Of a stretch of 11,234 nt of DNA, positions 5,958-11,234 are shown in pieces (positions within the stretch are counted from its first letter, which is position 1; each line of letters starts with the position of its first letter). This stretch comes from Clostridia bacterium (GTDB lineage: Bacteria > Bacillota > Clostridia > Oscillospirales > CAG-272). The notes below the pieces were generated by a model. That model was not told the DNA's origin. It did not search any database and saw only the letters and a list, made by a program, of their open reading frames with translations. Both the position numbers and the translations under genes were made by a program. Location of the stretch: assembly GCA_024404475.1 (NCBI GenBank), contig JAKSPV010000037.1, positions 1-11,234 of the forward strand, in the 5' to 3' direction.

Positions 5958-6845
5958 ATGGCACAGTCCGCTCGCCGCTCCTCCGGTTTTGCACGCTTCT
6001 GGCGCATCTTTATTTTTGTCGTTATCCTCGGCTGCATGGCGTGGAGTATCTGGGACGCCAATCGGGATAAACTGGCGTCGAAGGGCGAATGTACGATTCA
6101 CTTCATCGACGTGGGACAGGGAGATGCCGCACTTATCGTGACGGACGGCGGGAGCGTTCTCATCGACTGCGGTCCGGAGGACACGGAAAACAAACTGCTC
6201 GAATACGTAAAACGCTACACCGAATCGCATGATTGTCTCATTCCGACGCATCCGCATGAAGACCACATCGGCGGCGCCGATAGGATTCTCGAGGGCATCC
6301 AGACGGAGAGAGTCCTTTTGACCGACGCCGTCTCTACGACACCCACCTATACCCGCGTGCTCGATCTTTTGGAAAACGGTACAGCGGAGGTAACAGAAGC
6401 CGTGCCCGGTTATACGTTCACGCTCGGCAGCACGACGTTCACCGTTCTTTCGCCGGAGCCGGACCAGACCTTTGAAGACATGAACGACGGCAGTATCGTT
6501 CTTCTCGTGGAGGTTGCCGGTGTCAAGGCGTTGTTCACGGGCGACGCAGGTGCGGCCGCCGAGGAAGCGCTCCTGGCGAGATATACCGCGGACGAGCTTT
6601 CTGCAGATATTCTGAAGATCGGCCACCACGGATCTTCTTCCTCGACAACGTCCGCACTGTTGCAGACCGTCCGGCCGAAATACGCCGTGATCTCCGTCGC
6701 ATCGGATAACGAGTTCGGCCACCCGCACGGCGAAACGCTGAACCGACTGGCCGCAAACGGCGTCTCCGTTTACCGTACGGATGTCTCCGGCACGGTCACG
6801 GCAACGATAAAGGGCGGAAAGATCGAATGGAAAACGGAAAAATAA
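5958..6845 (+). CDS. Membrane-anchored ComEC/Rec2-type metallo-beta-lactamase-fold hydrolase
   Basis: 295 residues from the ATG with AAAGGAG 7 bp upstream. An N-terminal helix (about 13-32) anchors it; the rest is one MBL domain of the ComEC C-terminal kind. Motifs are HFIDVGQGDA (48-57), LIDCG (68-72), THPHEDHIGG (97-106, metal ligands His98, His100, Asp102, His103), LFTGDA (192-197, Asp196), KIGHHGS (220-226, His223) and NEFGHPHGET (251-260). All metal ligands look intact. ComEC proteins of this domain class are linked to DNA uptake, and the MBL domain is proposed to be a nuclease; stand-alone secreted or anchored versions like this are common in Firmicutes and their substrate is not established. 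With no ComEC channel domain or com genes nearby, a role in transformation cannot be assumed. It is part of a membrane-protein cluster. Confidence 0.9.
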   Translation: MAQSARRSSGFARFWRIFIFVVILGCMAWSIWDANRDKLASKGECTIHFIDVGQGDAALIVTDGGSVLIDCGPEDTENKLLEYVKRYTESHDCLIPTHPHEDHIGGADRILEGIQTERVLLTDAVSTTPTYTRVLDLLENGTAEVTEAVPGYTFTLGSTTFTVLSPEPDQTFEDMNDGSIVLLVEVAGVKALFTGDAGAAAEEALLARYTADELSADILKIGHHGSSSSTTSALLQTVRPKYAVISVASDNEFGHPHGETLNRLAANGVSVYRTDVSGTVTATIKGGKIEWKTEK

Positions 6846-6863
6846 GGCAGCCGCTTTCACAGC

Positions 6864-6870
6864 AGAGGGA
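6864..6870 (+). promoter_or_regulatory. Ribosome binding site of the TTG-start microprotein
   Basis: AGAGGGA ends 8 bp before TTG 6879. It lies in the 33-bp gap between the MBL gene and the microprotein and supports translation from the rare start codon. Confidence 0.6.
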
Positions 6871-6878
6871 ACTCAACG

Positions 6879-7013
6879 TTGAAAGCTTTTAAGGAAGTTC
6901 TGCTCGTTTTGTTTGTCATCTTCATCCTCGCGTCGGTCGGCTACCTGATCTATCTGTTCGTGACTGTCGGCATCCCGATGGGCATCCGGCTTTTCTATGC
7001 ATTTTTGAAATAA
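6879..7013 (+). CDS. 44-residue single-pass membrane microprotein, TTG start
   Basis: A short frame starting at TTG with SD AGAGGGA and stopping with TAA 7011-7013. The product begins MKAFKEVLLVLFVIFILASV and continues with a hydrophobic stretch through about residue 31, then GIRLFYAFLK. It has one or one-and-a-half membrane helices and lysines at both ends. It fills the gap of about 175 bp between the MBL gene (ends 6845) and the GNAT gene (starts 7023), with spacing that fits an operon on both sides. The TAAGGTG around its stop is the SD of the next gene. I know no family for it; function unknown. Because it lacks an ATG and is short, automated callers would easily miss it. Evidence is the SD, the membrane-type composition and the neat fit; conservation is untested. 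Confidence 0.68.
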   Translation: MKAFKEVLLVLFVIFILASVGYLIYLFVTVGIPMGIRLFYAFLK

Positions 7014-7022
7014 GGTGACTTT

Positions 7023-7571
7023 ATGCAGTACATAACGAAGACCGTCGCGATGAAAGACGGACGCTCGGCGACCTTCCGTGCGCCCGACCCGGCGCGCGAT
7101 GCCGGGGCAATGCTCGACTATCTGAAAGCGACCGCCGCGGAAACGGAATTCCTCTCGCGCACGCCTGCGGAGTGTGATATTCCGGAAGAAAATGAAAAGG
7201 CGTTTCTCGAAAGCACGCTTCGCATGAAGAACGCCGTCATGATCGTCTGCGAAGTGGACGGCACGCTGGCAGGGAACTGCGAGATCGTCTTTGAGACACG
7301 CGTGAAAAAGAAGCACCGTGCCACGGTGATGATCGCCGTTCTGCAAAAATTCTGGGGGCTCGGCATCGGCACGGCGATGTTTCGTGAGATGATCGACCTC
7401 GCGCGTGCACACGGCACGGAGCAGCTCGAACTCTCCGTCGTCGAGGGCAACGAACGCGCGATAGCGCTCTATCGGAAAATGGGCTTTGAAACGGTCGGGA
7501 CACTTCCCGACGCGTTCCGCCTCAGCGGCAGCGTGTCCGCCGGCGAAATACTGATGAGGAGAGTGCTATGA
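7023..7571 (+). CDS. GNAT-family N-acetyltransferase
   Basis: 182 residues. It should transfer an acetyl group from acetyl-CoA to an amine of a small molecule, peptide or protein. The acetyl-CoA pyrophosphate loop (motif A) is QKFWGLGIGTAM (108-119), preceded by the strand HRATVMIAVL. Motif B is LELSVVEGNERAIALYRKMGFETVG (135-159), a textbook GNAT ending. The N-terminal part (EFLSRTPAECDIPEENEKAFLE) resembles RimJ/RimL-like or YhhY-like members, but the acceptor cannot be told. SD AAGGTG lies 5 bp before the ATG, overlapping the stop of the microprotein gene. It overlaps the next GNAT gene by 4 bp (ATGA, 7568-7571), so the two are probably translationally coupled. Confidence 0.92.
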   Translation: MQYITKTVAMKDGRSATFRAPDPARDAGAMLDYLKATAAETEFLSRTPAECDIPEENEKAFLESTLRMKNAVMIVCEVDGTLAGNCEIVFETRVKKKHRATVMIAVLQKFWGLGIGTAMFREMIDLARAHGTEQLELSVVEGNERAIALYRKMGFETVGTLPDAFRLSGSVSAGEILMRRVL

Positions 7572-8485
7572 CGATCCGTGAATGGTACAGCGAGCCGAAA
7601 GAGATGCAGGAGATATTTCTCTCGCAGATCGAATCGTGCGACTGGAAGCCGGGCCGTGATCTCGCGGCGATGATCCGCTCCGGCGCAATTTCGGAGGTCT
7701 GCGGTGACGAACCGAAGCTCCTCGTTTTGACCGACGGGGAGGCCGTCGTCTCTTTCTGCACGCTCACCGTGCAGGACGACATCAAGCCGACCTTTATGAC
7801 GCCGTGGATCGGCTACCTCTATACGTACCCCGCGTTCCGCGGGCACCGCTATGCCGGTCAGCTTCTTGCCCACTGCGAAGCACTCGCCGCGCAGAACGGT
7901 CAGCCGGTCGTGTACCTCTCGACCGAGTGGGTGGGACTTTACGAAAAGTACGATTACACGTTCCGCGGCATGATGACGTCGTTTGACGGACAATCGCTCC
8001 GCGTATACGAAAAGCGTCTTCTGCCCGGTTTTGCCGTGCCGGAAGACCTCGCCGATGATGAGATTTTTCTCCGGCTCATCAGCGTTTCATCGGCGGTCCC
8101 CGAGAAAATGTACGTGAACGCGTACCAGTTTGCGATTTGCCGGAACGACGGCACCGTCGTCGGCAGATTCTCGTTCCGCGCCGGGTACAGCCCGAAGACA
8201 CGCTACGGCGGCCACCTCGGATACGAGGTCTTTGAGCCGTACCGCGGTCATCACTATGCCGCCCGGGCGTCACGTCTTGTCACCCGGTTTGCCGCCACCC
8301 TCGGGATGCCCTACGTCTACATCACCTGCGCGCCGGACAATACGGCGTCCGCCCGCACGGCGCTCGCCGCCGGCGGCAAACTCATCGAGAACGCGCTCGT
8401 GCCGGATTGGATGGACCTGTACGAAGACGGTTACAGAGCCGTCCTCGTCTACCGGCTCGACACGGACCGAAAACCGACGGCGTGA
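7568..8485 (+). CDS. Tandem GNAT-domain protein (two acetyltransferase domains in one chain)
   Basis: 305 residues, about twice the usual GNAT length. Domain 1 (about 1-150) has strand WIGYLYTYPAF leading into motif A AFRGHRYAGQLL (89-100) and an ending YLSTEWVGLYEKYDYTFRG (116-134). Domain 2 (about 160-300) has HLGYEVFEPYRGHHYAARAS (216-235) as its motif A and YITCAPDNTASARTALAAGG (251-270) as motif B. Each domain has its own RGHxYA acetyl-CoA loop, so both could bind cofactor. The two are not close repeats of each other: they look like members of two distinct GNAT subfamilies joined by a short linker (about 150-165), which suggests fusion and not recent duplication. The frame is continuous without a stop. 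AGGAGA lies upstream of the ATG and the gene overlaps the preceding GNAT. Substrates unknown. Confidence 0.9.
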   Translation: MTIREWYSEPKEMQEIFLSQIESCDWKPGRDLAAMIRSGAISEVCGDEPKLLVLTDGEAVVSFCTLTVQDDIKPTFMTPWIGYLYTYPAFRGHRYAGQLLAHCEALAAQNGQPVVYLSTEWVGLYEKYDYTFRGMMTSFDGQSLRVYEKRLLPGFAVPEDLADDEIFLRLISVSSAVPEKMYVNAYQFAICRNDGTVVGRFSFRAGYSPKTRYGGHLGYEVFEPYRGHHYAARASRLVTRFAATLGMPYVYITCAPDNTASARTALAAGGKLIENALVPDWMDLYEDGYRAVLVYRLDTDRKPTA

Positions 8486-8500
8486 TACCGTTCATTTGTG

Positions 8501-8529
8501 AAAAAGACTGCCCGCGGGCAGTCTTTTTT
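8501..8529. terminator. Bidirectional intrinsic terminator between the GNAT operon and spo0A
   Basis: Palindromic stem GACTGCC (8506-8512) / GGCAGTC (8517-8523) around CGCG, flanked by AAAAA on the left and TTTTTT on the right (8524-8529). It works in both directions for the convergent GNAT and spo0A genes, which end at 8485 and 8531. Confidence 0.93.
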
Positions 8530-8530
8530 C

Positions 8531-9304
8531 TTATCTGATTTTGTACCGGAGCCGCAGGTTATCCGCGATCATCGCAATGAATTCGGAGTTGGTCGGCTTG
8601 CCGCGGCTCGTCTGGATCGTGTAGCCGAAATAACTGTTCAGCGTGTCGATGTCGCCTCTGTCCCAAGCCACCTCGATCGCGTGCCGGATCGCGCGCTCGA
8701 CGCGGCTCGTCGTGGTCTGGTATTTCTTTGCCACGGAGGGGTAGAGCACCTTTGTCACCGAGTTGATGATGTCGCTGTCCGCGATCGTCATGAGGATCGC
8801 CGTGCGGAGGTACTGGTAGCCCTTGATGTGCGCCGGCACACCGATCTGGTGGATGATCTTCGTGACCTGCGCTTCCATATCGGCAGGCGTTCCGTTCTGT
8901 GTCCCGAGAAGTCCCTCGGCGCGGTTTTTGAGGATCGTCCCGATGTGCTCCGCAAGACTCTGGTAGTCGAGCGGTTTCGGCAGGCAGAGCGCGGCACCCG
9001 CGCGGCTCGCTTCGACGAACAGATTCTGATTGGTGACGAGCGACGAGATGATGAACGCCGGTACACGTCCCGTGCCGTAATTCAGCGCCGACGCCTGCCG
9101 GACGAGTCCGATGCCGTCGAGCTTTGAAAGCCATATGTCCGCAATCACGAGATCGGGGTGCGTCCGCCCGATCATCGACAGTGCTTCCTCGCCGTTCGAT
9201 GCTTCGTCAACGAAGCGGTATCCGGCGCGCTGCAGCGCTTCGCGGCATGCCTTCCGAGTTTCTGCATTTTCGTCTGCAATCATGATTCTGACGATATTTT
9301 CCAT
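8531..9304 (-). CDS. spo0A: Spo0A, master response regulator of sporulation
   Basis: 257 residues, close to the usual length. Residues 1-125 are a receiver domain with acidic pocket Asp11/Glu12, phospho-acceptor Asp56 in LVIADIW, Ser87/Ser88 in place of the switch Thr/Ser, and Lys110 in LPKP. Residues about 140-257 are the Spo0A DNA-binding domain, nearly diagnostic: IIHQIGVPAHIKGYQYLR (150-167), KVLYPSVAKKY (185-195), SRVERAIRHAIEVAW (200-214) and KPTNSEFIAMIAD (236-248). The recognition helix is intact. The phosphorylated protein controls entry into sporulation and stationary-phase genes by binding 0A boxes. Start ATG 9304 has GGAG 9 bp upstream; an in-frame extension to 9355 has no role. 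The residue after the usual methionine downstream of Asp56 is Ser (LSKLDG), where most receivers have Pro. spoIVB, its common neighbour, is not adjacent here. Confidence 0.96.
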   Translation of the reverse strand: MENIVRIMIADENAETRKACREALQRAGYRFVDEASNGEEALSMIGRTHPDLVIADIWLSKLDGIGLVRQASALNYGTGRVPAFIISSLVTNQNLFVEASRAGAALCLPKPLDYQSLAEHIGTILKNRAEGLLGTQNGTPADMEAQVTKIIHQIGVPAHIKGYQYLRTAILMTIADSDIINSVTKVLYPSVAKKYQTTTSRVERAIRHAIEVAWDRGDIDTLNSYFGYTIQTSRGKPTNSEFIAMIADNLRLRYKIR

Positions 9305-9345
9305 GTTTCTTTTCTCCGTTTCCTTTGATTTCCTTTTGCTACCAT

Positions 9346-9374
9346 ATTTTACCATTTACAGGAGAAAAATGCAA
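9346..9374 (-). promoter_or_regulatory. Putative extended -10 promoter of spo0A
   Basis: On the - strand: TTGCAT (9374-9369), 17-bp spacer, TAAAAT (9351-9346), preceded by TGG, which gives an extended -10 (TGnTAAAAT). The -35 is weak, which the extended -10 can offset. The start would be near 9339, with a leader of about 35 nt. Confidence 0.7.
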
Positions 9375-9382
9375 TACTAACA

Positions 9383-9389
9383 TTCGATA
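9383..9389 (-). promoter_or_regulatory. Possible 0A box upstream of the spo0A promoter
   Basis: TATCGAA on the - strand, one mismatch from the Spo0A-binding core TGTCGAA, placed 8 bp upstream of the -35. Position fits autoregulation, but a 7-mer with one mismatch is expected often by chance. Confidence 0.3.
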
Positions 9390-9438
9390 AATCTTTCACA
9401 AAAATCGCTGGAAATAATTGGTAAATAATACCAAATAC

Positions 9439-9467
9439 AAAAAAGAGAACGGCATCGACCGTTCTCT
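9439..9467 (-). terminator. Intrinsic terminator of the mtaB operon
   Basis: Stem AGAGAACGG (9444-9452) / CCGTTCTCT (9459-9467) with a 6-nt loop. On the - strand it is followed by six U (9444-9439). It lies just after the small cysteine-containing gene and upstream of the spo0A promoter, so spo0A is transcribed separately. Confidence 0.92.
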
Positions 9468-9473
9468 TCGTAT

Positions 9474-9674
9474 TCAGTTCTGTTTCCGCACGAATTTGTA
9501 CTCGTCCCAGTAGCGGAAATAAGGGCACCGTTTGTTCCCGGAGGAAAGCACACGGATGAGGTCGTCCTCGTCCATGCTCATCTGACATTCCTTGGCGCTG
9601 TCTTCGTCGTCGCTGTAGTCGTAGTACATGCAGTTCTCGCAGTCCGCGACTTCCGGCTGTTTCTCTTTCATCAT
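9474..9674 (-). CDS. Small cysteine-containing protein (DUF6472-like), possibly metal-binding
   Basis: 66 residues, acidic. CENCMYY (12-18) gives a CxxC pair, with further cysteines in KECQMS (28-33) and RCPYFRYWDEY (49-59), so four cysteines could bind zinc or another metal. The layout CExCxYY...DEDD...CPYF..DEY..VRKQ is one I recall from small clostridial proteins annotated as DUF6472. That assignment is from memory. The SD AGGAGG (9683-9678) is only 3 bp from the first ATG (9674) but 6 bp from the second (9671), so the true start may be 9671. The gene overlaps the end of mtaB (ATGATG/TGA), which implies coupled translation and suggests a link with tRNA modification, or simply operon packing. 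Confidence 0.82.
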   Translation of the reverse strand: MMKEKQPEVADCENCMYYDYSDDEDSAKECQMSMDEDDLIRVLSSGNKRCPYFRYWDEYKFVRKQN

Positions 9675-10990
9675 GTTCCTCCTTTGACCGTACCGATACA
9701 GTTCACGCCGTCGTGCCCGGTGAGATATACGGGAACGATGCGGAGCATATCGCCCTCCGGCGCGTCACACAGAATATCGACGTAGTGTTCCGAATGCCCG
9801 TAGGTCATCCCGTCCACCGGCTCCTCGCAGAGCACGTACACGGGCTCCGTACGGTGCGCCTCGACGTACTCGTCGAGCAGCGCCGACTTGACCTCTTTCT
9901 GCACGACTTCGAGCCGCGCGGCCCGGCTGTGCCGCACGTCGCCCGGTACCTGATCCGGCATCACGTCGGCCTCCGTCCCCTTGCGCTGCGAGTAGGGGAA
10001 AATGTGCAGGTGCAAGAACCGTGCCTCACGGCAGAACACGACCGTTTCCTCGAATTCTTCATCGGTCTCACCGGGAAAGCCGACGATCACGTCGGCGGTC
10101 AGCTGTACGTCCGGGATCGCCTCGCGCGCCTTTCTGATCGAGTCCATCGCCTGCTCGGCGTTGTAAGGACGCCGCATCCGGCGGAGCACGCCGGACGAGC
10201 CGCTTTGAATGGAAAGGTGAAAATGCGGCAGAATCTGCGGCAGGGAAGCGACCTCGTCCGGAAAACCGTGACGCATGAGATTCGGCTCAAGCGAGCCGAG
10301 CCCGATCCGCCGGATGCCGGGCACGTCGGCGACTGCTCTCAGAAGATTTCCGAGTGTGTCGCCCGTGTCTTTTCCGTAGGACGCCGTCTCAATGCCGGTG
10401 AGGATGACTTCTTCGCACCCGCCTCGCGCGACGTCGCACACCTCGCGGAGGATCACGTCGGCGGATTTGGAGCGGATGCGGCCGCGTGCCGTCGGGATCA
10501 GGCAATAGGCACATCGGTTTTCGCAGCCGTCCTCGATCTTGATGTACGAGCGGCAGCGCCGCGGTGACGAGAGTGTCAGCTCGTCGTAAGGCGCCTTTTG
10601 TATATCGGTGACGAGGTTTTTCTCGCCGTGGAAAGTTCCGTCGATCAGCTCGCGTGCCACGCGGGCGATGTCGCACTTGGCGCTGTTGCCGCAGACGGCG
10701 GCAACGCCGGGAATGCGGAGTGCTTCGCGGCTCGAAACCTCGGCAAAGCAGCCGGCGGCGATCACGGGAACGCCGGGGTAAGTCGCTGCCATGCGGCGGA
10801 TGATCTGCCGGGATTTTCGGTCGCTTTCCGCCGTGACGGTGCAGGTGTTGACGATGCAGACGTCAGCCGTCTGCCCGAACGAAACGACGCGGATGCCGTC
10901 TTTTTCAAGCTGTTCTGCAATCGCGTCCGATTCGTACTGGTTGACGCGGCAGCCCAGCGTGTAGATCACGGCTGTCTTCTCGTTTGCCAT
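9671..10990 (-). CDS. mtaB: tRNA (N6-threonylcarbamoyladenosine(37)-C2)-methylthiotransferase MtaB
   Basis: 439 residues, normal length. This radical-SAM enzyme adds a methylthio group to t6A at position 37 of ANN-decoding tRNAs, giving ms2t6A. The N-terminal methylthiotransferase domain carries the three cysteines of the auxiliary [4Fe-4S] cluster: Cys14 (TLGCRVNQYES), Cys50 (VNTCTVT) and Cys81 (AAGCFAE). The radical-SAM CxxxCxxC is GCENRCAYC (Cys156, 160, 163), followed by LIPTARGRIRS. The GFPGETDEEFEET segment and a TRAM-like C-terminal region (about 375-437) complete the fold. CRVNQYES and EDGCENRCAYCLIPTARG favour MtaB (B. subtilis YqeV) over MiaB or RimO. Start ATG 10990 has GGGAGGTG just upstream; a 20-residue extension to 11050 would run through the promoter. 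Confidence 0.95.
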   Translation of the reverse strand: MANEKTAVIYTLGCRVNQYESDAIAEQLEKDGIRVVSFGQTADVCIVNTCTVTAESDRKSRQIIRRMAATYPGVPVIAAGCFAEVSSREALRIPGVAAVCGNSAKCDIARVARELIDGTFHGEKNLVTDIQKAPYDELTLSSPRRCRSYIKIEDGCENRCAYCLIPTARGRIRSKSADVILREVCDVARGGCEEVILTGIETASYGKDTGDTLGNLLRAVADVPGIRRIGLGSLEPNLMRHGFPDEVASLPQILPHFHLSIQSGSSGVLRRMRRPYNAEQAMDSIRKAREAIPDVQLTADVIVGFPGETDEEFEETVVFCREARFLHLHIFPYSQRKGTEADVMPDQVPGDVRHSRAARLEVVQKEVKSALLDEYVEAHRTEPVYVLCEEPVDGMTYGHSEHYVDILCDAPEGDMLRIVPVYLTGHDGVNCIGTVKGGT

Positions 10991-11021
10991 TTTCGCACCT
11001 CCCGTCATTTTGCTTTTTCCT

Positions 11022-11050
11022 ATTTTACCATACTTCCACGCACTTTGCAA
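11022..11050 (-). promoter_or_regulatory. Putative extended -10 promoter of mtaB
   Basis: On the - strand: TTGCAA (11050-11045), 17-bp spacer, TAAAAT (11027-11022) preceded by ATGG, giving TGnTAAAAT. It lies between the upstream gene's terminator and the SD of mtaB, with an expected leader of about 25 nt. The layout is almost identical to the spo0A promoter. Confidence 0.75.
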
Positions 11051-11061
11051 TCACCGGCATA

Positions 11062-11093
11062 AGAAAAGCCGCGGCACTTTTCGTGCCGCGGCT
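11062..11093 (-). terminator. Intrinsic terminator after the sugar-ABC ATPase gene
   Basis: Perfect 11-bp stem AGCCGCGGCAC (11067-11077) / GTGCCGCGGCT (11083-11093) with a 5-nt loop. On the - strand it runs into TTTTCTT. It ends the gene that stops at 11105. Confidence 0.9.
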
Positions 11094-11104
11094 CAGTTTT
11101 ACTT

Positions 11105-11234
11105 TCAGCCGAGGGAAACGGAGCCCGTTTCGATGAGCCGCCCGGTCGACCGGTCGAAGAGCATCACACCGCTGCCGCCGAAGACGACGCGGACTTTCTG
11201 CCCGATCTCGTAAGTCACGCCGCCGAAGACGACG
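11105..11234 (-). CDS. MalK/UgpC/MsmX-type sugar ABC transporter ATPase, C-terminal TOBE end (partial)
   Basis: An open frame runs in from the right edge and stops with TGA (11107-11105). The visible 42 residues include TYEIGQKVRVVFGG followed by SGVMLFDRSTGRLIETG. The pattern G-x-x-V-x-V-x-F...LFD..TG..I is typical of the end of the second TOBE domain in MalK/UgpC/MsmX proteins, the shared ATPases of carbohydrate ABC importers. The ATPase domain lies beyond the window, so this is a family-level call from the tail only. Confidence 0.75.
   Translation of the reverse strand, partial: VVFGGVTYEIGQKVRVVFGGSGVMLFDRSTGRLIETGSVSLG

Noticed and set aside
8531..9355. Longer Spo0A start at 9355
   Set aside because: It would begin inside the proposed promoter region and adds a Lys/Arg-rich tail absent from Spo0A proteins; ATG 9304 has a proper SD.
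9383..9420. Sigma-H promoter for spo0A
   Set aside because: The GAAT in ATCGAATGT has no matching AGGAWWW at the right distance upstream; the nearest candidate has several mismatches.
1..11234. CRISPR, tRNA, rRNA, insertion sequence or prophage content
   Set aside because: No spaced repeat arrays, no transposase or integrase motifs, and no tRNA-like cloverleaf noticed on reading both strands. This was by eye; tRNAscan-type and repeat searches were not run.

Overview
This window looks like chromosomal DNA of a fairly GC-rich, endospore-lineage Firmicute (class Clostridia, Oscillospirales-like). The reasons are a full-length spo0A, Gram-positive-type Shine-Dalgarno (SD) sites, sigma-A-type promoters, intrinsic terminators with U-tracts, and small proteins typical of Clostridia. 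The placement is inferred from gene content, not from a database search. I see no rRNA, tRNA, CRISPR array, insertion sequence or phage gene. Coding density is high and no gene-free stretch exceeds 300 bp.

Left part (1-3392, + strand): the tail of a cytidylate kinase-like protein overlaps an ABC exporter ATPase, which overlaps its ABC-2 permease (NatA/NatB type). A membrane-anchored alpha/beta hydrolase follows after 13 bp. A strong bidirectional terminator (3368-3392) ends this apparent operon and serves the convergent genes beyond it.

Second part (3400-4923, - strand): a perfect consensus sigma-A promoter drives a stand-alone acyl carrier protein. A terminator sits between that gene and a WecG/TagA-family glycosyltransferase followed by a small unknown protein. 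The glycosyltransferase start codon lies only 8 nt past the terminator's U-tract, so the two downstream genes probably depend on readthrough.

Middle part (4986-8529, + strand): six tightly packed genes. In order they are a single-pass membrane protein of unknown function, an NfeD-like membrane stub without its OB domain, a membrane-anchored ComEC-type metallo-beta-lactamase protein, a 44-residue membrane microprotein with a TTG start, a GNAT acetyltransferase, and a tandem-GNAT fusion protein. The first four are all predicted membrane proteins. A bidirectional terminator closes the operon.

Right part (8531-11234, - strand): the C-terminal end of a MalK/UgpC-type sugar-ABC ATPase with its terminator; mtaB (tRNA ms2t6A methylthiotransferase) coupled to a 65/66-residue cysteine-containing small protein; a terminator; then spo0A with its own promoter. 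The mtaB and spo0A promoters share the same unusual layout (TTGCAW, 17-bp spacer, TGGTAAAAT).

Most of the window is ordinary core or near-core clostridial gene content. The items most worth a second look are the middle membrane cluster with its TTG-start microprotein, the tandem GNAT fusion, and the terminator placed against the glycosyltransferase start.
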